Origin: Lachnospiraceae bacterium
GTDB lineage: Bacteria > Bacillota > Clostridia > Lachnospirales > Lachnospiraceae
Assembly: GCA_015057325.1 (NCBI GenBank)
Contig: SVEQ01000002.1
Span: forward strand, 62,001 to 126,000
Reading direction: 5' to 3'
Length of the DNA: 64,000 nucleotides
In this document: piece by piece, positions 9,417 through 18,664 of the stretch
Position numbering within the stretch: the stretch's first letter is position 1
How the letters are laid out: each line of letters opens with the position of its first letter
Position numbers and translations under genes: made by a program
The notes under the pieces: generated by a model
Database searches by the model: none
Seen by the model: the letters and a program-made list of their open reading frames with translations, nothing else
What the model was told of the DNA's origin: nothing

Positions 9417-10558
9417 AAACCCTCCTCACTCTCAAATATTTCCATAGTATCAGCCTTACGATATATATCTGCTTTTAAATATTCAACAAATTTATCCGGT
9501 TCAAAACCCTCATTAGAAAGAACAGATAGATTTTTCCCCTTTATTAGATTATTCTTTATACCGCCAATCCAGCAATACTTTCCATCTATTGGAGTTGTCT
9601 CAACCGGCGTTTCTGTTAATTTGTAGTCATACAAAAAGGCATGTAACATACTTACTCCCGAATCAATACATAATTGCGATGGGCCCCACATTCTTGGATT
9701 AGCTTCTATCATAAAATACTTCCCATCTTTTTTTCTTAATTCAACCATTATCAATCCGCGAAACTTTAACTCTTGAAACAGCATTTCATATTTGCTTGAT
9801 ACTGGTTCTTTATGTATATACGAAGCTTTTGCCATTACAATTGATTTACCGTCAGCTTGTTGCAATAAATTTTTTTGAGAAAATTTCTGAATCTTTCCAT
9901 TTTCAAAAAAATAATATAACAAATAATAACTCTCTCCATGCAAATCATCAAGATACTCCTCATAATAAAAATCATCGATATCATATAAATTAGCAAATTC
10001 ATCTTTTTCATGTTTATTATGTATGATAATAGGGTATAAATATTTATTTGTTTTTGAAGAAAAATAGTATTTGTTTTTTGCAACAAATATGCTTGGGCAG
10101 TTATCAAAATCATTATATAATGCAGGAACATCAAACCCTTTATTTCTACAAAGATTACGAAACCGAATTTTATCCGAAAGCATACTATATGTATTGTTAT
10201 CCACAATAGGTAAAACGAAATTATAGTTTGCTAAAATATCTCTATATTGGAGAAAAAGACGTATTAACGATTCTGTAGAAGGTGCAATAATAAAACTTTC
10301 ATTCTGAAAATAATCATTAAGTTTCCTAAATAACGATTCAAAAATATTAATATCTAATGACAGGTCTGACCTAGTTTCAAATACCAAATCTTTATATTTT
10401 GTTAAAAATATGCTATCGTCAATACTTGAAGCAATTATCGAAACACTAACGTTTAATCGAGAACATTCTCTTAACAAGGAAATAACTGCTCTTTGATTAT
10501 ATCCTGAAAATATAATCAATCTATAATTTTGTTTTCTATTTTTCTTATCAGAACACAT
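9413..10558 (-). CDS. ATP-grasp domain carboxylate-amine ligase-like protein
   Basis: 381 aa. An N-terminal Rossmann-like preATP-grasp domain (LIIFSGYNQRAVISLLREC) is followed by an ATP-grasp fold. The metal-binding C-terminal signature is seen as GKYFMIEANPRMWGPSQL, where E and N of EANPR hold Mg. The family ligates a carboxylate to an amine or thiol through an acyl-phosphate. In a glycan cluster it could add an amino acid to a sugar, which would fit the neighbouring aminotransferases. Start supported by GGAG 8 nt upstream. Confidence 0.75.
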   Translation of the reverse strand: MCSDKKNRKQNYRLIIFSGYNQRAVISLLRECSRLNVSVSIIASSIDDSIFLTKYKDLVFETRSDLSLDINIFESLFRKLNDYFQNESFIIAPSTESLIRLFLQYRDILANYNFVLPIVDNNTYSMLSDKIRFRNLCRNKGFDVPALYNDFDNCPSIFVAKNKYYFSSKTNKYLYPIIIHNKHEKDEFANLYDIDDFYYEEYLDDLHGESYYLLYYFFENGKIQKFSQKNLLQQADGKSIVMAKASYIHKEPVSSKYEMLFQELKFRGLIMVELRKKDGKYFMIEANPRMWGPSQLCIDSGVSMLHAFLYDYKLTETPVETTPIDGKYCWIGGIKNNLIKGKNLSVLSNEGFEPDKFVEYLKADIYRKADTMEIFESEEGL

Positions 10559-10575
10559 ATTATTGACTCCAATGT

Positions 10576-11676
10576 TTAATCAAGGATAATTTGACATATT
10601 TTTTCTACATCTTTATTCAACAAGTCTGAATACATCGGAAGTGTAAGAATGCGGTCAGCCAAATAAGCTGCAATAGGAGTCTTCTCAACTCCAGCAGTTG
10701 GATAATTCGCATAGCACTCCAAATCGTTGGTAATGGGATAGAAATATTTACGCGCACCAATTCCTTCTTTTGCAAGTTTATCAAAGACAACATCACGCGA
10801 ATATTTATATCCATCAAAAACCACAGGAAAATATGCGTAGTTTGGTTCAACTCCTTCCTGTGTTTTGCACAGCTTTATTCCAGCAATGCCATCTAATCTA
10901 TCCCTGTAACACTCTGCAACTTTCTTTCTCTTTATAATCTCATCATCTATATGTCTCAGATTGCATATTCCCATTGCCGCTTGAAACTCATTCATCTTTG
11001 CATTTCCACCAACAAACACAACCCTTTCAGGACCACGAATTCCAAAATTTTTCATATCGTTCAAAACACTAACTAAATCATCATTCTGAAGGCATACTGC
11101 CCCACCCTCAATTGTATTAAACACCTTAGTTGCATGAAAACTAAATACAGAAGCATCCCCAAAGTCAGCAGCTGAAATTCCTTTATATTTTACTGCAAAG
11201 GCGTGAGCAGCATCATATATAACTTTAATCTTATATGTATCAGCAATCTCTTTAATTTTATCTACATCGCACATATTCCCATACACATGAACAGGAACAA
11301 TCGCTACTGTTTTATTTGTGATAAGGCTCTCAATCTTATCTACATCAATTGTAAAATCCTGCGGATTTATATCACAAAAAATTGGAACAAGTCCATTTCT
11401 TACTATTGCGTGCGTAGTTGAAACGAACGTATACGGTGTAGTAATAACCTCTCCACCTTGCGGAAATCCCATCGCTGCAATAATATTCTCAAGAGCTAGA
11501 TGACCATTGGTATAAAGGATCACATGTGGACAATTCAGGTATCTTTCCAATTCCACTTGCAGTGTCTTATGCTCCACACCCATATTGGTCAACCAGCGAC
11601 TGTCCCACAGTTTTTTTATTTCGTCACAATACTCCTCGTACGAAGGCATCGACGATTTTGTCACCTGGATATTCAT
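10576..11676 (-). CDS. DegT/DnrJ/EryC1/StrS family PLP aminotransferase
   Basis: 366 aa. A PLP-dependent sugar aminotransferase fold: VPVHVYGNMCDVDKI, the cofactor aspartate in VIYDAAHAF, and the Schiff-base lysine in FSFHATKVFNTIEGGA. Start set at the ATG at 11676, which has AAGGAG 6 nt upstream overlapping the flippase stop. It differs from the second DegT protein at 16028 (for example FHATK versus FYPTK), so the cluster probably makes two different amino sugars, or this one serves the ATP-grasp step. Confidence 0.88.
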   Translation of the reverse strand: MNIQVTKSSMPSYEEYCDEIKKLWDSRWLTNMGVEHKTLQVELERYLNCPHVILYTNGHLALENIIAAMGFPQGGEVITTPYTFVSTTHAIVRNGLVPIFCDINPQDFTIDVDKIESLITNKTVAIVPVHVYGNMCDVDKIKEIADTYKIKVIYDAAHAFAVKYKGISAADFGDASVFSFHATKVFNTIEGGAVCLQNDDLVSVLNDMKNFGIRGPERVVFVGGNAKMNEFQAAMGICNLRHIDDEIIKRKKVAECYRDRLDGIAGIKLCKTQEGVEPNYAYFPVVFDGYKYSRDVVFDKLAKEGIGARKYFYPITNDLECYANYPTAGVEKTPIAAYLADRILTLPMYSDLLNKDVEKICQIILD

Positions 11677-11678
11677 AA

Positions 11679-13169
11679 TCAACTCCTTTTTTTCATCATC
11701 AGAAAATAATCTTTTACTATTGTCATCAAATAAATATAACTCTCATTTTTAAATAATGCTGAACAAATAAGATAAAAAATAACTCCAACTATTATTTGAA
11801 TAATTATTCGAAGAATATCCGTACAATTAACAACCCCTATAATATAAACAGTTACACCCATTATAAATGCCATAATCAAATTCGGCAAAATATCTTTCAT
11901 CTGTTCAACATATCTATAACCAAGCAACTTCTTATTTGGCCATGAATTAATTATTTGACTGGTAAATGTCGATATCAGTACGCTATATGCCATTGCCTTA
12001 ACACTGATATTAATTGTTATTATTAATAAAATTAATCCAACCGTCTTCTTAGCAATTTCTAATTTCAGAAATAAATCACTTCTTCCAACCGCATTAATAG
12101 CATTTAAATTCGCTGTATGTATTGGATAAAATAAAAAACTAATACAGAAAATACGCAAAAAAAATACTGCTGGCAACCATTTATAGGTCAATAGAACCCT
12201 AACTAGCGGTTCACTTATAAATATTAGACCAATCATAAGCGGCGCCATAATATATGTGCTCACTTGAATTGAACGTCGTACCATCATTTTTATGTGTTCT
12301 CTATCATCTTGTTCCCTTGACATAGTTGGAAGAAGAACGGAATCAATCGAAGCATCTATATTTTCAATAATAACTTTAGGAAATCTCTCGCCCTGATTGT
12401 AAAATGCTAAATCCGATGATGTATAAAATTTTCCTATTAACAGTTGTCTAATTTCATTATATCCAGTATCTAACAGTGCAGATACAAGTAATTTCCATCC
12501 GAAGCTATATAGTTTTTTTAGTCTTGCGAAACTAAACTTCTTAACCGGTCTCCATTTTACAGTAATCCATAAAATAATTGTATCAATCAAGAGATTAATA
12601 ACCTGCTGAGCTATTAAAGCCCATACTCCTGCTCCATTAAAAGCCATATACATACCAATAATTCCGGCAACAACTGTTCCACCTAGAGTAGAGAAAAAGA
12701 ATTTTCTGAACAACATATGTTTTGAAACATATGCTTGTTGAACGTTTTTAATACCGGAAATCAAAACCGTCAAGCCAAGCACTCTTATGTATGGCGTCAT
12801 CATCTGATCACCATAAAATGAAGAGATAATTGGAGCGACTATAAATATTAAACAATAAAGAAAAAAACAAAAAATCAAATTAGTATAGAACACAGTCGAA
12901 AAATCAATATCATCAGCATCCTTTTTTTGTATTAGTGAATTACCCAAACCACTATCTACAAAAACTTGAAGTATTCTTGTAAAAACAGTTATTAATGCAA
13001 CTGTTCCATAAATTTCAGGATTAAGAATTCTTGCTATAATAATTGAAACAACAAACCCTACTAATTGAGCCAAAACTCTTTCCAAAAAACGCCAAATAAT
13101 ATTGCTAGTAACTATTGTTTTGTTATCCAAATCCCTCTTCAACCTCTTCTCTATTTCATAGAGTATCAT
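11679..13169 (-). CDS. lipopolysaccharide/teichuronic-type polysaccharide flippase (Wzx/MATE-like)
   Basis: 496 aa integral membrane protein of the MVF superfamily, with about 12-14 hydrophobic helices spread over the whole length. The N-terminal segment IIWRFLERVLAQLVGFVVSIIIARILNPEIYG is typical of the polysaccharide_synt/WzxC type (GxxL/F...ARxLxPExYG). It would flip lipid-linked repeat units across the cytoplasmic membrane. It is the only flippase of the cluster; no Wzy-like polymerase is seen in this window. Confidence 0.9.
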   Translation of the reverse strand: MILYEIEKRLKRDLDNKTIVTSNIIWRFLERVLAQLVGFVVSIIIARILNPEIYGTVALITVFTRILQVFVDSGLGNSLIQKKDADDIDFSTVFYTNLIFCFFLYCLIFIVAPIISSFYGDQMMTPYIRVLGLTVLISGIKNVQQAYVSKHMLFRKFFFSTLGGTVVAGIIGMYMAFNGAGVWALIAQQVINLLIDTIILWITVKWRPVKKFSFARLKKLYSFGWKLLVSALLDTGYNEIRQLLIGKFYTSSDLAFYNQGERFPKVIIENIDASIDSVLLPTMSREQDDREHIKMMVRRSIQVSTYIMAPLMIGLIFISEPLVRVLLTYKWLPAVFFLRIFCISFLFYPIHTANLNAINAVGRSDLFLKLEIAKKTVGLILLIITINISVKAMAYSVLISTFTSQIINSWPNKKLLGYRYVEQMKDILPNLIMAFIMGVTVYIIGVVNCTDILRIIIQIIVGVIFYLICSALFKNESYIYLMTIVKDYFLMMKKRS

Positions 13170-13202
13170 TTAATAAAATCTTCTACTACAATAATAAAAA
13201 TA

Positions 13203-14255
13203 CTAATAATCGTTACTTTTATTAAAAACCCAAAGTAGCAATCTATACATTTTTCTTAATAACTTGTATATAACAATTGTAATATCAAATCCAAATACCA
13301 TTAACGAAATATAGAACAGTTCTGTCATCAATCGCCATGGTAAATGCGATGGAACTTCCATTGGATCATGATTTTTCCAATCATCAACCCGATCCATAAT
13401 TTTCTTCATTTCCAAATCAGTAAGATTATTCTTATATATAAAGAAACTTTCGTCTGATATAACTTGTGTCATACGTCCATCCATAATTCTAGGTGTATTA
13501 ACACCACTTCCATCACTTCCTGTATTTCGAACTAAAGAATGAACTGGATTTATAGTAAATCTATTATTTAATTTACAATAACATGAAAGAGCAAAATCAC
13601 ATTTGCCGTTTAATCTAGGAAAAAATAGAGGCCAAAATATTAACTGATATAAGTTTCTTTGATACTTATGTAGTTTTACTAAATCTGTTCTTCTCCTGCA
13701 GATATATTCCATATATTTATACGGAATACTATTTAATTCTTCCTCTCTATCCTTCCATCTTCCATACCCCCACGTATGAAATTCCTGTAACTTTACATAT
13801 GTTGTTTTGTCTCTTTCAATATTCTCAAAATGAATTGGACTCATATAACCACAAATTGCAAGAATGCTTTTATCATTTTTATATAAAGTTAATCCCTTAT
13901 CAACATAATCCAAAAAATTAGGTGAGAAAACATTGTCATCGTCCGTAACAATATATGCATCATATTTTTTTAGTGCATATCTTTTTAAACTTTCACTATT
14001 TTTCGCAGGTCCTATATTTTTCTTCCTTTTAATTATTGTAACTTTTTTAAACCCATTTATTGTCTTGGAATATTCAATTATTCTTTTCCATCCCTCATAA
14101 TATTTATTACTCGGCGGATAATCTATGCCAATAATCAACTCTGTTTCATTAGCATGTGTATTATTTTGAAGGCTTTCTACGCATCTTTTAAAATGTTCAT
14201 ATCTATTAAGAGTTGGAATCAACACCGGATAATATGTAACTATATCATCATTCAT
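13203..14255 (-). CDS. GT-A glycosyltransferase, GnT-I/GT2-like
   Basis: 350 aa from the ATG at 14255, which has GAGG 9 nt upstream; a GTG at 14270 is the alternative. YYPVLIPTLNRYEHFKRCVESLQNN is the nucleotide-sugar strand-loop-helix, and AYIVTDDDNVFSPNFLDYV carries the metal-binding DxD. The later FHTWGYGRWKDREEE block resembles the catalytic side of GnT-I-type enzymes. A C-terminal hydrophobic segment (ELFYISLMVFGFDITIVIY) may bind the membrane. Donor and acceptor unknown. Confidence 0.82.
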   Translation of the reverse strand: MNDDIVTYYPVLIPTLNRYEHFKRCVESLQNNTHANETELIIGIDYPPSNKYYEGWKRIIEYSKTINGFKKVTIIKRKKNIGPAKNSESLKRYALKKYDAYIVTDDDNVFSPNFLDYVDKGLTLYKNDKSILAICGYMSPIHFENIERDKTTYVKLQEFHTWGYGRWKDREEELNSIPYKYMEYICRRRTDLVKLHKYQRNLYQLIFWPLFFPRLNGKCDFALSCYCKLNNRFTINPVHSLVRNTGSDGSGVNTPRIMDGRMTQVISDESFFIYKNNLTDLEMKKIMDRVDDWKNHDPMEVPSHLPWRLMTELFYISLMVFGFDITIVIYKLLRKMYRLLLWVFNKSNDY

Positions 14256-14273
14256 AATATATTGCCTCACAAA

Positions 14274-15020
14274 TCAAACTTCAGGTTTTATCCTTAATTT
14301 CAAATTAAGAAATATTTCACTGCCATATGATGGGAAATACTTTTCTAGCAAATATAATCCATCAAGTACTTTTTCATCAATAATTCTATGTTGAAGCATT
14401 CTATACATTTGTTCATGACTAAAAGGTTTTATAAAAAAAGAGCCTTCATCTAATACATCGAATCCTGCACTATCGACTAGTTCCTTTAATGTATTTAAAT
14501 CAAAAACTGTGTTTTGCTGATACAACCTGTTTCTATCAGACATCTCATGAACATCATTAATAATCCCCATTTCTTTTGCCAAAATTCGATGTAATGATAA
14601 CGCATTAGGGACATTAATATGAACCAAGGTATCCTTATTACTTATATCAGCAATGTCACCAATCATGCACGAAGGATCATTTATTTCATGTAACAGGCTG
14701 GAGCATATAATAAAATCAAATGAATAATCACGTAACCTTTCACTTGCTTCAAAACATTCTTTATAGCAAAAAACCTTTTTATTTCCCACCAGACTTTTAG
14801 CATGCTCATAGAATTCCGTACAGGGTTCCACAATAACACATACTTCATAATCCCAATCAATATATGGAAATATAGGTTTCATACCACAACCAATCTCCAG
14901 TATTCTTTGGGGCTTATAAGTTTTTAATATACTTAATATTTTCTTTTTTCTATACTCTATCTGATAATCTTCAAAATTAGGAACATTATAATCCTTCTCA
15001 TATTTCACTAAATCTCTCAT
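14274..15020 (-). CDS. class I SAM-dependent methyltransferase
   Basis: 248 aa. Motif I ILEIGCGMKPIFPYID is preceded by a long lead-in, and the DFIICSSLLHEINDPSCMI block is the usual strand-4/motif region. It resembles small-molecule or sugar methyltransferases. It overlaps the preceding gene by 4 nt, so it is co-translated with the GNAT-like enzyme. It is the second methyltransferase of the cluster and clearly not a duplicate of the one at 8649. Confidence 0.78.
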   Translation of the reverse strand: MRDLVKYEKDYNVPNFEDYQIEYRKKKILSILKTYKPQRILEIGCGMKPIFPYIDWDYEVCVIVEPCTEFYEHAKSLVGNKKVFCYKECFEASERLRDYSFDFIICSSLLHEINDPSCMIGDIADISNKDTLVHINVPNALSLHRILAKEMGIINDVHEMSDRNRLYQQNTVFDLNTLKELVDSAGFDVLDEGSFFIKPFSHEQMYRMLQHRIIDEKVLDGLYLLEKYFPSYGSEIFLNLKLRIKPEV

Positions 15021-15997
15021 TCCTCAGTCTCCTTAATACCCCCCACACAATCAGACAATTTCTTATAAAATCTAAATTTCACTGTTCTCAAACATCCAAT
15101 GCTCTCTTTAAAATCACATAAACCATAATTAGGCTTCCCATATTCTGTGGATGGACCTATATCTAAATATTCAAATCCTTTATTCGCATACACTTTTATC
15201 AACTCATAAGCAAGATAGTTCATTACTCTACTCTCAGAATGCTCAATCAGTTCTCCCCAGTAAATCACCTGCGCAATATTGGTAGTCACCTCATAAACAA
15301 GGGCTGAAGCAATATTATTATTATCCAACGAAACCATATACATTTCACTAGGAACAACTTTCATGGTCTCCAACACCTGTTCTTCTGTCATTTTAAGCGG
15401 GTAACCTTTTTCCTGTCGGTTTCTTTTGATTATTGAATAAGCCTCCTTGATGTCACCATTTGATACGCACTCTGATATTTTAAAATTATACTTTAGAGTT
15501 GTTTTCAAGTTCTTTTTTGCATTATATTTAACCTTACCATGGTAGTCATCAATCAAATCCTTCAAGGCTAACTCATAGTTGATGTCAGCAAAATCTACCA
15601 GCCACCCATTAGATAAAAAAACATTGTACCAACAGTTAATAACTTGATTATCATAGAAGTCCGGTGGAAGTGTTATTGAAATTTTTTTATAACCAATTCT
15701 ATAAATCAGATTTTCAAATGCTTTTATTGCTTCATAAAAACTATTAACACTTTGTTCTTTTTTTATTGGTTCTATATATCCAAACGGAGCTGAATATGGA
15801 CAACAAACCTCCTTCTCATCATCATCACAACCACAAGCAACAGCAAATCTCGGTGATTCTTCTTTATAGATAATAATATATATAATCTTACTTACCTTAT
15901 ATTTGTTTAACTCGTTGAACGCTGAAGTATTATATACCGTCTTAATACTTCTAGTAAACAAATCAAATCTTTCTCTTTCTACACACTTTGCAATCAT
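15017..15997 (-). CDS. GNAT/FemAB-like acyltransferase
   Basis: 326 aa. An N-terminal domain of unclear type is followed by a GNAT-like half: KYNAKKNLKTTLKYNFKI, then SALVYEVTTNIAQVIYWGE, then MNYLAYELIKVYANKGFEYLDIGPS. This is the pattern of BioF2-like/FemAB acyltransferases, which acylate amino groups on sugars or peptides. Next to an FdtA/FdtB-like pair it may N-acylate the 3-amino sugar. However, known FdtC and QdtC enzymes are hexapeptide-repeat proteins, so this would be a substitute. GAGG-type site upstream. Confidence 0.65.
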   Translation of the reverse strand: MIAKCVERERFDLFTRSIKTVYNTSAFNELNKYKVSKIIYIIIYKEESPRFAVACGCDDDEKEVCCPYSAPFGYIEPIKKEQSVNSFYEAIKAFENLIYRIGYKKISITLPPDFYDNQVINCWYNVFLSNGWLVDFADINYELALKDLIDDYHGKVKYNAKKNLKTTLKYNFKISECVSNGDIKEAYSIIKRNRQEKGYPLKMTEEQVLETMKVVPSEMYMVSLDNNNIASALVYEVTTNIAQVIYWGELIEHSESRVMNYLAYELIKVYANKGFEYLDIGPSTEYGKPNYGLCDFKESIGCLRTVKFRFYKKLSDCVGGIKETEE

Positions 15998-16027
15998 ACG
16001 AACCTCAACATAATTAATTAAAACTCT

Positions 16028-17128
16028 TTATTTCCACTCATTAATAGCATCAATGACATAATCTAAATCATCTGTACTTATACCATTATATATTGGTAAT
16101 GAAAGAACTTCTGAAGCATAGCTCTCTGTTATAGGGAAATCATTTTCATCAATCCCCATATACAAATAAGCTTCGCTACGATATGGTGGTATAGGATAAT
16201 GAATAATTGTGTTAATACCTTTACCATTAAGATATTTTATTAAATCATTTCTCTCAGAAGTACGTATTACAAATTGATGCCAAACTGATGATGCATTTTC
16301 TCTAACCCTAGGAAGTTCAATCCTTTCATTTGAAATGTTCCTCAAATAACTATTTGCAACAATTCTTCTTTCATCAATTAATTCTTCTATATGTGATAAT
16401 TTAATCCTTAATAATCCAGCCTGAATTTCATCTAATCTTGAATTAATACCGATTTCTTTATAATGGTATTTTTTATCACTTCCATAATTTCGATAACACT
16501 TTGCTTTTTGATCTAAAGTCTTATCGTTTGTAACAATAGCTCCTCCATCACCAAAAGCCCCCAGATTCTTCGTGGGATAAAAAGAAAAACACGCTACATC
16601 ACCAAATGTTCCCACCTTTCTCCCCTTCCACTCTGCACCATGTGCTTGAGCACAATCTTCAATGACCTTTAGATTATAGTCCAACGCAAGTTGCATTATC
16701 GAATCCATATCAGATGCTTGTCCATACAGATGTACTACCATTATAGCCTTTGTATTAGGTGTTATTTTCTCTTTTATTCTCTCAACGCTAATATTGTTAT
16801 ATTCATCCGGTTCCACAAATACAGGAGTTGCGTTATTAAGAGATATTGCAAGAACACTGGCTATAAACGTATTCGCTTGAACTATTACCTCATCACCTTT
16901 CCCTAAACCAAGAATATGTACAGCAATTCTTAATGCATCTAATCCGCTCGCAACCCCAGAACAAAAACGGACACCCAAATAAGAAGCAAATTCTTTTTCG
17001 AAATATGAGCATTCATTTCCCAAAATATAACTTGCGGAATTTAAAACCTCCAACGCTTTATCTTCATATTCTTTCTGGTACTTTTTAAATGCAAGATCCA
17101 AACGATTGCATTGAATATTTCTCATCAT
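16028..17128 (-). CDS. dTDP-3-oxo-6-deoxyhexose aminotransferase (FdtB/QdtB-like, DegT family)
   Basis: 366 aa PLP enzyme. Schiff-base lysine in [17 protein letters not shown], cofactor aspartate in [11 protein letters not shown], and the closing [16 protein letters not shown] typical of VioA/FdtB/WecE relatives. It overlaps the 3,4-ketoisomerase gene upstream by 4 nt. That pairing is the basis for calling it the C3 transaminase that makes a dTDP-3-amino-3,6-dideoxyhexose. Fuc3N and Qui3N cannot be told apart from the sequence alone. Confidence 0.82.
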   Translation of the reverse strand: MMRNIQCNRLDLAFKKYQKEYEDKALEVLNSASYILGNECSYFEKEFASYLGVRFCSGVASGLDALRIAVHILGLGKGDEVIVQANTFIASVLAISLNNATPVFVEPDEYNNISVERIKEKITPNTKAIMVVHLYGQASDMDSIMQLALDYNLKVIEDCAQAHGAEWKGRKVGTFGDVACFSFYPTKNLGAFGDGGAIVTNDKTLDQKAKCYRNYGSDKKYHYKEIGINSRLDEIQAGLLRIKLSHIEELIDERRIVANSYLRNISNERIELPRVRENASSVWHQFVIRTSERNDLIKYLNGKGINTIIHYPIPPYRSEAYLYMGIDENDFPITESYASEVLSLPIYNGISTDDLDYVIDAINEWK

Positions 17129-17532
17129 AGTCCCTTCTCACCAATAAATTCCAAAAATTTATCATAATCCCTTATATAATCGGCTTCATTATAATATTCC
17201 GAAGCAAGTACCATAAGTACCGCATCTGATGAAAAATCATACATCTCTCTCCACATATCATTCGGAATATACAATCCTTCATATGGTTTTTCAAGAAATA
17301 CCTTTTTCTTTTCCCTTCCGTTATCGAGCAAAACTTTACATGATCCGTGAATACAGATTAAAATCTGCTCAAGGTTTTTGTGAGCATGATATCCTCGAAT
17401 TACCCCTTCCTTCGTATCATACATATAATAAACTCTTTTAATCTTAAACGGTATATCATTAAATTCTTCCAAAGCAACAAGTTGCCCTCTCTCATCTCCA
17501 TGTTGTTGGAATTGGTATTTTACAATCTGCAT
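17125..17532 (-). CDS. dTDP-4-oxo-6-deoxyglucose 3,4-ketoisomerase (FdtA/QdtA-like cupin)
   Basis: 135 aa RmlC-like cupin of the WxcM/FdtA family. Diagnostic: [25 protein letters not shown], then [21 protein letters not shown], where the His residues of GYHAHK form the active site, then [14 protein letters not shown]. It converts dTDP-4-keto-6-deoxyglucose to the 3-keto isomer for the aminotransferase that follows. RmlA and RmlB, which supply the substrate, are not in this window. The YHAHK sequence is shared by FdtA and QdtA. Confidence 0.88.
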   Translation of the reverse strand: MQIVKYQFQQHGDERGQLVALEEFNDIPFKIKRVYYMYDTKEGVIRGYHAHKNLEQILICIHGSCKVLLDNGREKKKVFLEKPYEGLYIPNDMWREMYDFSSDAVLMVLASEYYNEADYIRDYDKFLEFIGEKGL

Positions 17533-17538
17533 AAAGTC

Positions 17539-18420
17539 TCACATCCTATTTTTATTCTTGTTTTTTTCATATCTTTCTATTATCGTAGGAAAAAAGTGAT
17601 AAATAATATAATAAATAAAATATTTACTGTTATCGTAAATTGAAGAAAACATTCTGTATTTTAACAATAGTGGTAATCGTTCACAAATAAAAAACAACAA
17701 ACTACTTTTTAAAAATCTATAATTTCCGGATGTACATAATGATGTATCTGTTATGTTATAATATGCCAATTCTTCATCTAGAAGTACAATCTTATTGCCT
17801 TTCTTGATATATTTAAAAATAAAAGGATAATCCTCAAGCATCGAATATTTCAAATCAAACATCCCCTGTTTGAAGAAAAAAGACCTTAATATAAAAGAAC
17901 CTGAAGGACCGGCAATATAATTATTTTTTATTATCTCATTCCACTGTGTTTCTCTTCCTTTTTCTATTATAGAGTATCCTCTATCGCAAAATTCTTTCAT
18001 TGCTTCAACTTTATTTTTATCTTTTCCAATCACACGGACCCTACTAAACACATAACTAATACTATTTTTTTCAGCAAATGCAACCTTTTTTTCAATTGCA
18101 TCACTTACCATTATATCATCTCCTGCAAAAAACTGAATATATTTTCCCTTTGAAACTGATGCTCCAATATTACAATTTTTCACAACCCCATGATTCCTTT
18201 TTGCCTTTAGAACTCTTACTGAACAAAAACGTTTTTTATTAGTTTCCAGCCATTTTCTCACGTCTTTTACAGTGGAATCTTGTGAGCAATCATCTGTAAT
18301 GATTAGTTCTAATTCCTTATAAGTTTGATCTTTGATACTATTAAGAGTTCTAATAATAGTATCAGAAGAATTATAAGTAACAACAATTACACTTACTAAA
18401 CATTCATCTATCACAATCAT
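17539..18420 (-). CDS. family 2 glycosyltransferase
   Basis: 293 aa GT-A enzyme. VSVIVVTYNSSDTIIRTLNSIKDQTYKELELIITDDCS is the standard GT2 opening. FAGDDIMVSDAIEKK contains the DxD-type metal site, and SMLEDYPFIFKYIKKG the catalytic ED region. The C-terminus has a hydrophobic, aromatic stretch that may contact the membrane. It is the first gene after the internal promoter and structured leader at 18466-18599. A GTG two codons inside is an alternative start. Confidence 0.88.
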   Translation of the reverse strand: MIVIDECLVSVIVVTYNSSDTIIRTLNSIKDQTYKELELIITDDCSQDSTVKDVRKWLETNKKRFCSVRVLKAKRNHGVVKNCNIGASVSKGKYIQFFAGDDIMVSDAIEKKVAFAEKNSISYVFSRVRVIGKDKNKVEAMKEFCDRGYSIIEKGRETQWNEIIKNNYIAGPSGSFILRSFFFKQGMFDLKYSMLEDYPFIFKYIKKGNKIVLLDEELAYYNITDTSLCTSGNYRFLKSSLLFFICERLPLLLKYRMFSSIYDNSKYFIYYIIYHFFPTIIERYEKNKNKNRM

Positions 18421-18465
18421 TACCTCAAATTAAACAAATAATAATCAAAAACATAAAACACAATA

Positions 18466-18523
18466 GAAATACACGAAAACAGCCGCCCTTGTTGACAAAA
18501 AACGAGCGGCTATATCGTATTTC
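18466..18523 (-). promoter_or_regulatory. structured leader hairpin before the glycan operon (possible attenuator)
   Basis: In the minus-strand transcript, GAAATAC (18523-18517) can pair with GTATTTC (18472-18466). Inside that, AGCCGC (18511-18506) pairs with GCGGCT (18486-18481), closing a U-rich loop, and GUUUU follows the inner stem. The inner stem plus U run could act as a terminator for the upstream glycosyltransferase gene or as a regulated barrier between the promoter at 18571 and the gene at 18420. Confidence 0.5.
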
Positions 18524-18570
18524 TAAAAATGCATGTATACCGTTATTTCCGGCAACTTTTTTACCACTTT

Positions 18571-18599
18571 ATATTAGCATCTCATAGTATAATTGTCAA
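18571..18599 (-). promoter_or_regulatory. sigma-A promoter of the main glycan operon
   Basis: Minus-strand -35 TTGACA (18599-18594), 17-bp spacer, -10 TAATAT (18576-18571). It drives the genes from 18420 leftwards with a leader of roughly 145 nt. Confidence 0.7.
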
Positions 18600-18664
18600 T
18601 TGTAGTTTTGTTTAGCTAGATACTAGGCAAAATATAAATCATATAAGAAGTTTTTGTTTATACA

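Noticed and set aside
18490-18520. Plus-strand TTGACA with a possible -10
   Set aside because: No plus-strand gene lies downstream; the bases belong to the leader hairpin.
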